Assembly: GCF_048984525.1 (NCBI RefSeq)
Contig: NZ_JBMGJC010000001.1
Span: 186,001 to 250,000, forward strand
Direction: 5' to 3'
Length of the DNA: 64,000 nucleotides
Source of the DNA: Syntrophopropionicum propionicicum_A
Lineage (GTDB): Bacteria; Bacillota; Desulfotomaculia; Desulfotomaculales; Pelotomaculaceae
Shown here: positions 25,985-35,600 of the stretch, one piece after another
Layout: every line of letters begins with the position of its first letter
Position numbering within the stretch: the stretch's first letter is position 1
Notes under the pieces: model-generated
Told to the model about the DNA's origin: nothing
Database searches by the model: none
What the model saw: the letters and a program-made list of their open reading frames with translations, nothing else
Program-made: the position numbers and the translations under genes

Positions 25985-26938
25985 TTAAGATACTCCTTCA
26001 ATAAATCTGGTAATTTCATTAATAATCGCCCCGGGCGCATCAACCTGGTCCGGATTCAGCCATTTTATCCTGTTGTCACGCCTGAACCAGGTCATCTGCC
26101 GCTTGGCGAACCTCCTGGTGTTTCTTTTTAAAATATCGACAGACTGGTCCAGTGACATGTCCCCATTCAAATATTCAATGATTTCCTTATATCCCAGCCC
26201 GCGCATTGAACTCAGCGCCGGAGAAAAACCCCTGTTTAAAAGTCTCTGTACTTCATCCACCAGGCCCGCCTCGATCATGCGGTCAACCCGCTGTTCTATT
26301 TTTTTATATAATTTTTCTCTTTCCAGGATCAAGCCAAACATAAGCAGGTTATAATTTGCACTGCGGGTACGGTCTATCTTGTGAAAGCTGGAAATAAGCG
26401 CGCCCGTCAATTTGTAAACTTCCAGGGCGCGGATAATCCTCCTGGCGTCATTGGGATGCAGCTTCGCAGCCGCCTTTGGGTCAATCTCACGCAGTCGTTC
26501 GTGCAGTTTCGATGTGCCGTGTTCCTCCGCTTCTTTTAATAGAGTTTTTCTGTACTGTTCGCTGCCACGGGCGCCGCTGAAATCATAGTCGTCGATTACC
26601 GCCCCGATATACAGGCCGGTGCCGCCCACCAGTATGGGCAGTTTTTTTCTTTTCATAATATCCAAGATGATCGCCCTGGCCTGTTCCTGAAACAAAGCGG
26701 CGCTGTATTCCTGGTCCGGGTCAACAATGTCGATGAGATGGTGAGGTATGCCGCGCATTTCCGTAGGGAACGGCTTTGCTGTGCCAATATCCATGCCGCG
26801 GTATACCAGCATGGAGTCAGCGGATATTATCTCACCGTTTAATTTTTCCGCTACGTATACAGCGGTATCGCTTTTACCGGTCGCGGTCGGCCCGCAGATT
26901 ACCACCAGCGGCGTCTGGATGTCAGAAAACTCTTTCAC
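25985..26938 (-). CDS. miaA: tRNA dimethylallyltransferase
   Basis: 317 aa. P-loop GPTATGKSDTAVYVAEKL at 16-33, substrate motif ISADSMLVYRGMDIGTAKP, and GGTGLYIGAVIDDYDF. Prenylates A37 of tRNAs reading UNN codons; the product is the substrate for MiaB also encoded here. The GTG start overlaps the stop of the methyltransferase gene by four bases (GTGA), indicating translational coupling. Confidence 0.97.
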   Translation of the reverse strand: MKEFSDIQTPLVVICGPTATGKSDTAVYVAEKLNGEIISADSMLVYRGMDIGTAKPFPTEMRGIPHHLIDIVDPDQEYSAALFQEQARAIILDIMKRKKLPILVGGTGLYIGAVIDDYDFSGARGSEQYRKTLLKEAEEHGTSKLHERLREIDPKAAAKLHPNDARRIIRALEVYKLTGALISSFHKIDRTRSANYNLLMFGLILEREKLYKKIEQRVDRMIEAGLVDEVQRLLNRGFSPALSSMRGLGYKEIIEYLNGDMSLDQSVDILKRNTRRFAKRQMTWFRRDNRIKWLNPDQVDAPGAIINEITRFIEGVS

Positions 26939-27765
26939 TGCGGCACCCCTAGCCTCTCCAAGACGCCATAGGCTACGGGCGAATATTTCCCGCCGACAAT
27001 TTTTTTGAAGCCCAATCGCTCAAATTCGGCGCTGTCCCTTCTTTCTTTCAAAACAACCCGCCTGGCGGCCGCGTTTAGTGCCAGATCTACAGTCTCACGG
27101 TCAACCGGATCATGGTCGGCAAGCATCCTGGCCGCGTTTATCCCGGGTGAGCGGCGCCTGGGAGAGCGAAACATCGGGTCAAAATAAATTATATCGCAGC
27201 TGCCCGGTTTTAATGAAGCCAGGTAATCCTTGTATTTTGCATTAATTACTTTAACGCGCCGCATAGCATCAGTTATTTGGCTGTCCTCGTCCGCGTATGA
27301 ATGTAAACCGCGCTTCACCAGCTCACATATTACCGGAGAGCTTTCCAGGGCGGTTACCCTGCCGGCGTCGCCTGTGACATAGCTCGCGACAATCGCGTCT
27401 GTCCCCAGACCCATAGTGCAGTCCAATATGGAATACCCTTCCTTGAGAGACATCGCGCTGATCATTTGGTCAGTTTTCCCATTATTTATCTCTTTTATAC
27501 GCAGCCCAGCCAGGCCAGGGTGGAAAAAGAATTCGTTCTCCCCCATTATGAAAGAAATCCTTTTAGCTGAGACAACCAGCAGGCCGTCCGCATTGTATAA
27601 GCCGGCCAGATTTTTTACCGATAGATCGCGTCTCTCCGCAAAAGGCACATTAAAATGCGCTGCCAGCTGTTTCGCGCTTTCAACCAGCCCTGGCGCAGGG
27701 CGCAGCGATGTTGTGACCGCGAACCTTAAGCCTGATTCAGCTTTTTTCTGTGAGGGTCCTGCCAA
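26935..27765 (-). CDS. class I SAM-dependent methyltransferase, RsmJ-like
   Basis: 276 aa from TTG 27765. The N-terminal region is variable; SAM motif I is LDCTMGLGTDAI, motif II contains TALESSPVI, and the catalytic-type motif is DIIYFDPMFRSPRR. It resembles the DUF548/RsmJ group of rRNA guanine methyltransferases, so an RNA target is likely. It lies between mutL and miaA in one operon, with end-to-start overlap with miaA. Confidence 0.82.
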   Translation of the reverse strand: MAGPSQKKAESGLRFAVTTSLRPAPGLVESAKQLAAHFNVPFAERRDLSVKNLAGLYNADGLLVVSAKRISFIMGENEFFFHPGLAGLRIKEINNGKTDQMISAMSLKEGYSILDCTMGLGTDAIVASYVTGDAGRVTALESSPVICELVKRGLHSYADEDSQITDAMRRVKVINAKYKDYLASLKPGSCDIIYFDPMFRSPRRRSPGINAARMLADHDPVDRETVDLALNAAARRVVLKERRDSAEFERLGFKKIVGGKYSPVAYGVLERLGVPQ

Positions 27766-27776
27766 ATTTTCTTCAC

Positions 27777-29576
27777 CTAGCGCTTAAATTTTTTTTCCAG
27801 GTCCGTAAAAGACAAATGGATGATGGTCGGCCTGCCGTGCGGGCAGGTATAGGGATTTTCCGCGCCTGCCAGGCGGTCGATGAGGGCGTCCATGGAGGAC
27901 TGGGCCAGTTTTTCTCCGGCCTTCACCGCGCTTTTGCAGGCCAGGGACGAGGCCAGGCGGCTGAAAAACTCATCATACGATGCGCCGGCGCCTCTCTCAC
28001 GCAGGTATTCCAGCATATCATTAAAAAATTCTTTCTCCTGTCCCGGCGCGAATCCAGGGGGCGCGCCCCTGATCAGAAAAGTATTGCCGCCAAAGTATTC
28101 CAAAACGAAGCCGGCGCGGTTGAACCAAAATATACGCTCAGTCAGGACCGCCGCTTCCCGGTAATCCAGTTCCAGGGTGACCGGCAGCAGCAGGCCCTGG
28201 CTCGGCCTTTCGCCTTCTCCCGCCAGGTAATCCTCGTACAGGACCCTTTCGTGAGCGGCATGCTGGTCCAGTATATAAAGGCCATCTTTACCTTCCGCCA
28301 GGATATATGTCAGCCCTATCTGGCCGACAGCCATTATTTCGGGCAGGGCCTTTTCGCCGCTTAAATAGTCAGCCGCCTTTTCTCCGGCTTTTTTAAGGTC
28401 ATAGTTTATTGTAACCGGATTATCGTATACTTCAGTAATGCCTTGTATTGCGGCGGCGCCGGAATCAATCTCTTCTTTTTTAAGCGTTCCACGCGGCGCG
28501 GCAAACAAATCCTGGTACAAATCCGCCCCGGCAGACCTTTTTTCCGGGTTAAACAGCTTTGCGGGTATTACCGTTTTCGCCAGCAGCACTTCCCTCAGGG
28601 TACGGGAGACCTGCCTTACGATATCTTTCTCCTCCAACAGCCGTACTTCCAGCTTGGAGGGGTGGACATTCACGTCTATCAGTTCAGGCGGGACTGCCAG
28701 GCTTAATACAACTACAGGCTTTCTGCCATGGGGCAGCAAAGTGCGGTAGGCTTCTTCCACGGCTCCCGCCGCCGCCGGGCAGTGCACATAGCGGCCGTTG
28801 ATAATTATATTTATATGGCTTTTGCTGCTGCGGCTGAGAGAAGGTTTTCCTATGAAGCCTTTCAACGTTATGCCGCTTGCCGTGCTGTCAACAGGTATCA
28901 TTTCCCGGGCCTGGCTGACACCGTAAACAGCTATAATCGTGTCGATCAGGTCCCCGGTGCCGGGCGAGTAAAAAGAACGCCTGCTTTTGTTCCTTAATTC
29001 AAAGCTAACGTCTGGCCTGGCCAGAGCCATGTGAGATATTACCTCGCCGCACAGAGAACCCTCAACAGAAGGGCTCTTCATGGATTTTTTTCTCACGGGC
29101 GTATTGAAGAACAGGTCTCTTACCACGACTGTCGACCCCGGCGGACAGCCGGCGCTGGCCCTGTTGACAATTACCCCTTCCACAGCCTCAACCCTGGCCC
29201 CGTTGAGGGCATCGGCGGGTCTGGAAGTAAAGTCCATACGTGAAACCGCCGCAATGCTCGGTATCGCCTCACCCCTGAAACCGAGGGTGAGGATCCTGCT
29301 CAGATCAGACGCGCATGTGATCTTGCTGGTGGCATGCCTCTCAAAAGCCAGCGCCAGGTCCTCTTCGCCCATGCCGCACCCGTCATCTGTAACCGTTATG
29401 GACGCGAGCCCTCCCTCATTAAGTTCGACTGTTATCCTGCGGGCTCCGGCATCTAATGAATTTTCGGCCAGCTCTTTTACCACTGAAAGCGGGCGCTCAA
29501 CCACCTCACCGGCGGCAATCTGGTTTTTAGTGAATTCATCCAGAATTATAATTTTTGTCAAAGCATTTGCACCCAC
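27777..29576 (-). CDS. mutL: DNA mismatch repair protein MutL with endonuclease motif
   Basis: 599 aa. GHKL ATPase domain with IAAGEVVERPLSVVKELAENSLDAGA, DDGCGM and GFRGEA; C-terminal endonuclease motif DQHAAHERVLYED and zinc-site motifs ACKSAVKAG and CPHGRP. Nicks DNA in mismatch repair with MutS. The GTG start overlaps the deacetylase stop by one base; a TTG at 29561 giving MTKIIILDE is a possible alternative. Confidence 0.97.
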   Translation of the reverse strand: MGANALTKIIILDEFTKNQIAAGEVVERPLSVVKELAENSLDAGARRITVELNEGGLASITVTDDGCGMGEEDLALAFERHATSKITCASDLSRILTLGFRGEAIPSIAAVSRMDFTSRPADALNGARVEAVEGVIVNRASAGCPPGSTVVVRDLFFNTPVRKKSMKSPSVEGSLCGEVISHMALARPDVSFELRNKSRRSFYSPGTGDLIDTIIAVYGVSQAREMIPVDSTASGITLKGFIGKPSLSRSSKSHINIIINGRYVHCPAAAGAVEEAYRTLLPHGRKPVVVLSLAVPPELIDVNVHPSKLEVRLLEEKDIVRQVSRTLREVLLAKTVIPAKLFNPEKRSAGADLYQDLFAAPRGTLKKEEIDSGAAAIQGITEVYDNPVTINYDLKKAGEKAADYLSGEKALPEIMAVGQIGLTYILAEGKDGLYILDQHAAHERVLYEDYLAGEGERPSQGLLLPVTLELDYREAAVLTERIFWFNRAGFVLEYFGGNTFLIRGAPPGFAPGQEKEFFNDMLEYLRERGAGASYDEFFSRLASSLACKSAVKAGEKLAQSSMDALIDRLAGAENPYTCPHGRPTIIHLSFTDLEKKFKR

Positions 29577-30937
29577 TATCCTTCAGAGCGCCATTCGTTA
29601 TGACTGTCTGTGCTGTAGCTGTAAAAGATATCTTCATGTTTATTCTGCAGGTAAATATATTTGTACATTGTGTCTTTCTTGGACCGCTCATACAGTTCCG
29701 CCGCTTCTTCGCGGCACCTGCCGCAGGCTGCGTGCGGCACAGAAACGCACAGCACCCGCACGCTTCTGGTATAACCGTGGTTTGCTTCCGAATCAATTAA
29801 CAGGTACCCGGGGCAGTCATCACAGAGCCTCAGTTGTTCAGTTTGATTTTCCTCAATGTAGTCGGTATCGTAAAAAATATGTTTGTCCCTGGTGTAGTAA
29901 TTGCCGGAGATCCTTTTGGCGTCGGGCGATACCCTGTCACGGGCTTCCCAGCGCTGCAGCAGCTCGTCTGCCAGCCGCTCAACATTTTCTTTCATGTCAG
30001 GTCTTTCCGTGAATCGCCCCGGCCAGTAGTCCGGCTCTTTCACGCCGCTGTAATCAAGACCGGCGAGTGCCAGTATGATGCCCATATTTACATAGGGAAG
30101 CGCCGTTTCAATGGCATAGCCGCCTTCCAGCACGGCCAGGTCCGGGCGCAGCTTTTCCGTTAGCGCGGCGTACCCGTTCGCGGTTATCCGCATGCTGCCG
30201 AGGGGGTCCGTGTAATGGTTGTCCTGCCCGGCCGAGTTGACAATAAAGTCCGGTTTAAAATCTTTTAAAATAGGAAGGATTAAATTATCTACCACGTAAA
30301 GCAGGCTTTCGTCAGTGGTGCCTGGCTGCAGCGGAATGTTGATGGTGCGGGCGTAAGCCCTCGGGCCGCCAAGCTCATAGGTGTATCCGGTACCCGGATA
30401 GAGGGTGCGCCCGTCCTGGTGAAAAGAGATAAAAAGTACGTCAGGGTCGTGCCAGAAGATATCCTGGGTTCCGTCACCGTGGTGCACATCCGTGTCGATA
30501 ATGGCAATTTTTTTCAGACCGTGGCGGGAGCGCAGGTGATCGACCATAATCGCTTCGTTGTTTATATTGCAGAAGCCCCGGTTGCCGTGGACAACACGCA
30601 TGGCATGGTGCCCGGGAGGCCTGACCAGGGCAAATCCGTTTTTTATTTCCCCGCTTACTATTTTATCTGACAGCAGGATCGCCGCGCCCGCCGCGATCAG
30701 GTGGGCTTCCGTGGTTTGTTTTTCCACCGTGGGCACGCAGAAATGCAGCCTGGCAACGTCATGAATACCGGCCAGTGAGGGTTTGTATTCCTCTATTTGT
30801 GGCAGGTCCATAATTCCCTCTTCAAATATCTGGTCCCTGGTATAGAGAAGGCGCTCTTCCCTTTCAGGGTGGGTGGGCGATATGGCCCAGTCAAAAGCAG
30901 GAAAGAAAATCAGCCCGGTCTTTTTGCACTTATTCAT
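29576..30937 (-). CDS. histone-deacetylase-fold protein, AcuC-like, with Cys-containing C-terminal extension
   Basis: 453 aa from ATG 30937 (GGGGAG upstream; an earlier frame start at 31000 would overlap the previous gene). Zinc hydrolase residues are visible: RPPGHHA, DTDVHHGDGTQDIFW, SFHQDGRTLYPGTG and the late LEGGY. AcuC-type enzymes deacetylate acetyl-CoA synthetase in Bacillus. Usual length is near 310-390 aa; here about 100 extra residues carry CDDCPGY and HAACGRC. It sits between mutS/hyuA-like and mutL genes, not with acuA, which is at 59617. Confidence 0.88.
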   Translation of the reverse strand: MNKCKKTGLIFFPAFDWAISPTHPEREERLLYTRDQIFEEGIMDLPQIEEYKPSLAGIHDVARLHFCVPTVEKQTTEAHLIAAGAAILLSDKIVSGEIKNGFALVRPPGHHAMRVVHGNRGFCNINNEAIMVDHLRSRHGLKKIAIIDTDVHHGDGTQDIFWHDPDVLFISFHQDGRTLYPGTGYTYELGGPRAYARTINIPLQPGTTDESLLYVVDNLILPILKDFKPDFIVNSAGQDNHYTDPLGSMRITANGYAALTEKLRPDLAVLEGGYAIETALPYVNMGIILALAGLDYSGVKEPDYWPGRFTERPDMKENVERLADELLQRWEARDRVSPDAKRISGNYYTRDKHIFYDTDYIEENQTEQLRLCDDCPGYLLIDSEANHGYTRSVRVLCVSVPHAACGRCREEAAELYERSKKDTMYKYIYLQNKHEDIFYSYSTDSHNEWRSEG

Positions 30938-30941
30938 TAAA

Positions 30942-32615
30942 TCACTCCCCAGCACCGATTCTGGCCATAATTCCCCTTGGTGTCTGAACCGTGATGTCAT
31001 AAAGCCTGCCGGTTGTATCCCAGCCTCTGATCATATTGAACACTTCCTGGCGGGTGACTTCAATTTCACCAGCCGGCAGTTCCAACCCGTATTTTAACGC
31101 CCGTTTCACCAGGCTGTCTTTTGCCATTTCCAGCGCTTTATTTATGTTAAACTGCCGGTCGTTGATTTTTTCCTGGCGTCCTTCTTCCTGTATTATGTAG
31201 TAACCTTGTTCGGTGTCTGCCCTGAGATTTACCTGGAGCGTCGGTTTGGCCAGCGCCGCGCCGATAGCGTTTGCCACAGACGCGTATTTGGGTATAACGG
31301 AACGGCAGCCCAGTTTCTCCGCTATCCGCGCCGAGAACCCGGCGGCCCCCCCGCCCACTCCCGCGACAATTGTCGGTTTTACCGTGTGTTTATGCAGTAT
31401 CTCCCAAACCCGGTAGGCAGGCTCCTGCTCCCATTCTATAAACATTCTTTTTATTTCAGCGGTAATGCTGTCCACAACCCTGGTAACAACACGGCCCGCA
31501 ACCTCTTCCGCGGATATGTTCAATCCCTCGCCTAAAAGTGCCATGGCTTCAGCCGCTTTCACCCTGTCTCCCAGGTCAGTCAGGCCCATCACCCGCAGGG
31601 CATCGGTCGGTGTTGGCGCGGGACCGCCCAGGCAGTATGCCTGGCCTTTCCTCTGGCTGTGGATATTAATATCGTTTCCCGTCCGGCTTAAAACGCTGTC
31701 GCCGCCTATAGCAACGGATTTGACAGCCAGGGTCCTCACCTGAGTCAGCTGCTCCATCACCCGGGCGCCTTTTGCGGACAGCAGGGGCTGGCCGCTTAGA
31801 ATCAGCGCCAGGTCGGTGGTTGTACCCCCTATGTCCACGACCACCGCCGTTTCACCGGGGCCGGTAAGCGCCTGTACACCAAGGGTGCTGGCGGCAGGCC
31901 CGGAAAAAATTGTTTCAACTGGGAATTCCTCGGACCTCTTGAGCGGGGCGGTACCGCCGTCAGCCTTTAAAATATAAACGTCAGCGTTGATTTCACGTGA
32001 GTTCAGGGCCTGGCGTACGGAATCGATAAAATAATGGTAGGGCTCGCGGGTAGCGCAGGTAAGATATGTTGTTACCACTCTCCTGGGAAAGTTCAGCTGG
32101 CTGCCGATCTTCGAACCCAGCTCAACCTGCCACCCGGGATATTTATTATGGATTATTTCCGCCACCTGTTTTTCATGAGAAGTGTTGCGGGGGGAAAATT
32201 TACCGACCACACCGACCTTCTTGGCGCCTTTAGCGGCGATCTCGCGCAGTGCCGTTTCGATTTCCTGCTCTTTCAACGAAAGTATTTCCCTGCCGCGGTA
32301 ATCTATAGCGCCGGGGATGATATGCGCGTAAGGCATATTTCTATAGAAATCGTGGCTCAGGCCGGGGCCGGGGATAATTAAGAGGTCTACGTCCTGGTAT
32401 TTTCGCTCCGCGATCAGGTTAGTAATAATCGTGGTGCTGAAAACGATCCTTTTGACCTTTTTTTTGTCCGCGTCCTTTATGATAGTGTCGACAGCCTCAG
32501 TTAACGAGTCTATCAGGTCCGCCCTGGTAGGGACCTTGGCAATTGCCCGCACCCGGTTGTTTTCCAGGAGCACGGCGTCCGTATACGTACCTCCCACGTC
32601 TATGCCGACAAACAT
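30942..32615 (-). CDS. hydantoinase/oxoprolinase-family protein (HyuA-like)
   Basis: 557 aa. ASKHA-type ATPase: GIDVGGTYTDAVLLENN at the N-terminus, ETIFSGPAASTLGVQALTG, VVVDIGGTTTDLALI, and AGVGGGAAGFSARIAEKLG. Members are ATP-dependent ring-opening subunits of hydantoinases, oxoprolinase or acetone carboxylase. No HyuB partner is adjacent, so the substrate is unknown. The stop is four bases from the deacetylase start, so the two are probably cotranscribed. Confidence 0.88.
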   Translation of the reverse strand: MFVGIDVGGTYTDAVLLENNRVRAIAKVPTRADLIDSLTEAVDTIIKDADKKKVKRIVFSTTIITNLIAERKYQDVDLLIIPGPGLSHDFYRNMPYAHIIPGAIDYRGREILSLKEQEIETALREIAAKGAKKVGVVGKFSPRNTSHEKQVAEIIHNKYPGWQVELGSKIGSQLNFPRRVVTTYLTCATREPYHYFIDSVRQALNSREINADVYILKADGGTAPLKRSEEFPVETIFSGPAASTLGVQALTGPGETAVVVDIGGTTTDLALILSGQPLLSAKGARVMEQLTQVRTLAVKSVAIGGDSVLSRTGNDINIHSQRKGQAYCLGGPAPTPTDALRVMGLTDLGDRVKAAEAMALLGEGLNISAEEVAGRVVTRVVDSITAEIKRMFIEWEQEPAYRVWEILHKHTVKPTIVAGVGGGAAGFSARIAEKLGCRSVIPKYASVANAIGAALAKPTLQVNLRADTEQGYYIIQEEGRQEKINDRQFNINKALEMAKDSLVKRALKYGLELPAGEIEVTRQEVFNMIRGWDTTGRLYDITVQTPRGIMARIGAGE

Positions 32616-32644
32616 ATCTTTCCCCCCATCGGTAACTAAAACCC

Positions 32645-35236
32645 TTACTGCAAACTGCCGTCACCTATTTTTTTCTGCAGAAGGTACAGTTTGTTGATAG
32701 CCTCCAGCGGTGTCATGCTTAAAATATCCAGGTGGCGCAGCTCTTTAATAACTTCATTTTCTGTTTCGCCGCCCCTGTCGCAGCCGTTATCGGAAGCTGC
32801 CGCGACCTGAGAAGGCGTCTCGGAGGAGTTTTCCAATAATTTCAATATATTCGCGGAACGGCCTATAATTTCAGCCGGCAGACCGGCCAGTTTTGCCACA
32901 TAGATGCCGTAGCTCCGGTCCGCTCTGCCGGGCAGCACTTTTCTCAGGAATACAACCTGTTCGCCCTCTTCTTTTACCGCCACGTTCATATTGACGACCC
33001 CCGGCTCCCTGTCCAGGTCGGTGAGCTCCAGGTAATGTGTTGAGAAGAGGGTCTTGGCCTTAATTTTGTGATGGATGTATTCAGCCAGCGCCCTGGCAAT
33101 GCTGATCCCGTCATATGTACTGGTGCCCCGCCCGACTTCGTCCAAAACGATCAGGCTTTTTTCGGTCGCTCCCGCTACAATGGCACGGCATTCATTCATT
33201 TCCACCATAAAGGTGCTCTGCCCGCCGGCGATGTCGTCCGAGGCCCCGATCCTGGTGAATATGCGGTCGACCAGTGAAATTTCCGCCCTGGAAGCAGGCA
33301 CGAAGCTGCCGGTCTGCGCCATTAACACGATTATGGCCACCTGGCGCATATAGGTGCTCTTGCCCGCCATATTCGGGCCGGTAATCAACAGCAGCCTTTT
33401 TTCCTCATAATCCATATCGGTGTCGTTGGGCACGTACTGTCCCGGCCCCATAGCCCTTTCCAGGACCGGGTGCCTGCCGTCCCTGATCAACAGCCGCCCG
33501 TCTTCTAGTATTTCCGGCCGCACGTAATTATTTTGGGATGCCGCTTCCGCCAGGGAGTACAGCGCGTCGACCCCGGCCACGGCTGACGCGGTGGCCTGGA
33601 CTCGCCGGATCTGCGCCGTAAGCTGCTCCCGGATATCGTTAAAAATTTTATATTCCAGGTGCAGCAGCCGGTCCTGCGCTCCCAAGACAAGGTCTTCATA
33701 CTCCTTGAGCTCCGGCGTGATATATCTTTCCGCATTGGCGAGAGTCTGCCGGCGGGTGTAGTCCTCCGGCACGTGGTCAAGATTTGACCTGGTTATTTCT
33801 ATGTAATATCCAAATACCTTGTTGAAGCCGACTTTGAGGGACTTTATGCCGGTGCGGAGGCGCTCCCTCTCTTCCAGCCCTGCCAGCATCGACCTGGCTT
33901 CCTTCCCGGCTGAGCGGTACCTGTCCACATCCGGGTTATAACCGGTTTTGATAATTCCACCGTCCCGCAGTGACAGCGGCGGATCGTCATCAATGGCCCG
34001 GTCTAAAAGGTCCGCGGTGTCTTCCATCGCGTCAATGGCCGCGCCCTTTTCTTTTAAAAGGCTGCATAACGCTTGTCCCAGCAGTTCCTTGAGCGCCGGG
34101 AGACATAATAACGATTTTTTCAGCGCGATTAAATCGCGGGCGTTAGCCGCGCCAAACGCAATTCTACCCGCCAGCCTCTCCAGGTCATAAATTTTCTTCA
34201 GCTCTTCTTTTAGCTCCTTGCGGAAAAAAGCATTCTTGGCCAGTTCTTCGACCGCGTCCAGCCGTGCGATGATTTCCGCCTTTTTCAGCAGCGGCTGTTC
34301 GAGCCAGTTCCTCAGCATCCTGCCGCCCATAGAGGTGACCGTATTATCCAGGACCGAAAGCAGCGTAAACTTTTTCGTGTTGTCAGACATTGACCTGGAC
34401 AGCTCCAGGTTTCTCCTCGTCGGCGCGTCCAGGGTCATATACCTGCCGGGCAGATAAAACTGGATCCTGTTGATATGGGCCATGCTTCTTTTCTGGGTGT
34501 CTTTCAGGAAGCTTGCCAGCGCGCCGGCGGCGCAGGCCGCTATTTCAGGATCTGAAATATTAGTCTTTAAAAAAGCGCCTGGTCCAAACTGCTCTTCCAG
34601 CGCACTTTCAGCGGCAGACAAATTAAAGGCTTCGTCCCTGTAGCCGCTGACCAGAATATTCCCTTTTAACCTCAGAGTCTCCGGAAAGCTTTTAACCAGC
34701 GAAAGCGGCACAACCAGTTCCGCCGGCATTAACCTGTTCAGTTCATCTGCCAGTTCAACGCCTGCTTTTTGTCCTGTCAGAGAACTTACCATAAAAGTCC
34801 CGGTAGTCACATCTGTGACAGCCAGGCCGTAGCCGTTGCCGCCGCGTGCGGCGCAGGCCAGGTAGTTGTTCCTCCTCTCCTCCAGGAGGTTTCCTTCCAT
34901 CACCGTGCCCGGCGTGATTACCCGGGTCACTTCCCGCCTGACAATGCCTTTTGCCGCCGCCGGGTCCTCCACCTGCTCACAGATCGCCACATGGCGGCCC
35001 CGGCTGACCAGCCTGGCGATATAGCCGTCAGCGGCGTGATACGGCACACCGCACATGGGTATGCGTTCCTTCAGCCCCCCGTCCCTGCCGGTAAGGGTTA
35101 TCTCAAGATCTCTTGACGCCGACAGGGCGTCGTCAAAAAACATCTCGTAAAAATCACCCAGCCGAAAAAAAAGGATGGCGTCCGGATATTGTTTTTTAAT
35201 CTCAAGATATTGCCTGATCATTGGGGTAAAACTCAC
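32645..35236 (-). CDS. mutS: DNA mismatch repair protein MutS
   Basis: 863 aa from GTG 35236 (AGGAGGG upstream). Mismatch-contact motif FFRLGDFYEMFFDDA, Walker A TGPNMAGKSTYMRQ, Walker B SLIVLDEVGRGTSTYDG. Recognises mismatches. Normal full length. Confidence 0.98.
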   Translation of the reverse strand: MSFTPMIRQYLEIKKQYPDAILFFRLGDFYEMFFDDALSASRDLEITLTGRDGGLKERIPMCGVPYHAADGYIARLVSRGRHVAICEQVEDPAAAKGIVRREVTRVITPGTVMEGNLLEERRNNYLACAARGGNGYGLAVTDVTTGTFMVSSLTGQKAGVELADELNRLMPAELVVPLSLVKSFPETLRLKGNILVSGYRDEAFNLSAAESALEEQFGPGAFLKTNISDPEIAACAAGALASFLKDTQKRSMAHINRIQFYLPGRYMTLDAPTRRNLELSRSMSDNTKKFTLLSVLDNTVTSMGGRMLRNWLEQPLLKKAEIIARLDAVEELAKNAFFRKELKEELKKIYDLERLAGRIAFGAANARDLIALKKSLLCLPALKELLGQALCSLLKEKGAAIDAMEDTADLLDRAIDDDPPLSLRDGGIIKTGYNPDVDRYRSAGKEARSMLAGLEERERLRTGIKSLKVGFNKVFGYYIEITRSNLDHVPEDYTRRQTLANAERYITPELKEYEDLVLGAQDRLLHLEYKIFNDIREQLTAQIRRVQATASAVAGVDALYSLAEAASQNNYVRPEILEDGRLLIRDGRHPVLERAMGPGQYVPNDTDMDYEEKRLLLITGPNMAGKSTYMRQVAIIVLMAQTGSFVPASRAEISLVDRIFTRIGASDDIAGGQSTFMVEMNECRAIVAGATEKSLIVLDEVGRGTSTYDGISIARALAEYIHHKIKAKTLFSTHYLELTDLDREPGVVNMNVAVKEEGEQVVFLRKVLPGRADRSYGIYVAKLAGLPAEIIGRSANILKLLENSSETPSQVAAASDNGCDRGGETENEVIKELRHLDILSMTPLEAINKLYLLQKKIGDGSLQ

Positions 35237-35288
35237 CGGGATCCCTCCTGGAGAACATTATAACATATGGCATTCTAAACCAAAAGAA

Positions 35289-35381
35289 AAACCCCGCGCA
35301 GTGTGATATGCTCCCCCCTTAAATGACAGTTTATCTTTTTCACTGTCTACTTTAAGGGGAGCATATTAGTTCGCAGGGTTT
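35289..35381 (-). repeat. long imperfect hairpin, MITE-like or terminator
   Basis: Arms ATATGCTCCCCCCTTAAATG and its imperfect complement enclose GACAGT/ACTGTC, with outer arms AACCC/GGGTT. On the minus strand it is followed by a T-rich tail (TTTTTCTTTT), so it could end the miaB-ricA transcript. Its length and symmetry also fit a small non-coding mobile element. Confidence 0.6.
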
Positions 35382-35445
35382 CAAAATATATCTTCATTTC
35401 GCATGTGTCAGCAGACTCGTGTCTTAACAGACATACTATGACAGC

Positions 35446-35592
35446 GGAATGGGGACACACCAAATGAGACGTGAGATATGAGACCTGAGACGTGAGAATG
35501 CAAGACAGATCTTAAGGGTTAAAGACCCAAAAGGAATGCGTAAAACCCACGTCCAACGTCTCACTACCCACGACTCATGTAATGTCCCCGTT
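35446..35592. repeat. interspersed inverted-repeat element, family B (GAGACGTGAGA type), copy 1
   Basis: Flanked by AATGGGGACA and TGTCCCCGTT. The left arm has repeated GAGACGTGAGA-like words; the right arm has their complements (ACGTCTCACTACCCACGACTCA); AAGGGTT/GACCC lie in the centre. Closely related to 42218-42352, with a half copy at 36049-36074. Confidence 0.8.
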
Positions 35593-35600
35593 CTTGGTTT

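Larger units (their letters stand above)
35237..35600. other. intergenic region with long hairpin and family B repeat
   Basis: About 360 bp between mutS and the YlbF-like gene, without coding content. Holds the 93-bp hairpin (35289-35381) and a repeat element (35446-35592). The mutS promoter must lie here or further upstream. Confidence 0.7.

Noticed and set aside
29080..30012. Open frame of 310 codons on the plus strand opposite mutL and the deacetylase
   Set aside because: Covers conserved coding sequence of two minus-strand genes; a by-product of GC-rich codons.
30942..32615. Complete hydantoinase or acetone carboxylase
   Set aside because: Only the HyuA-like subunit is present; partner subunits are absent here.
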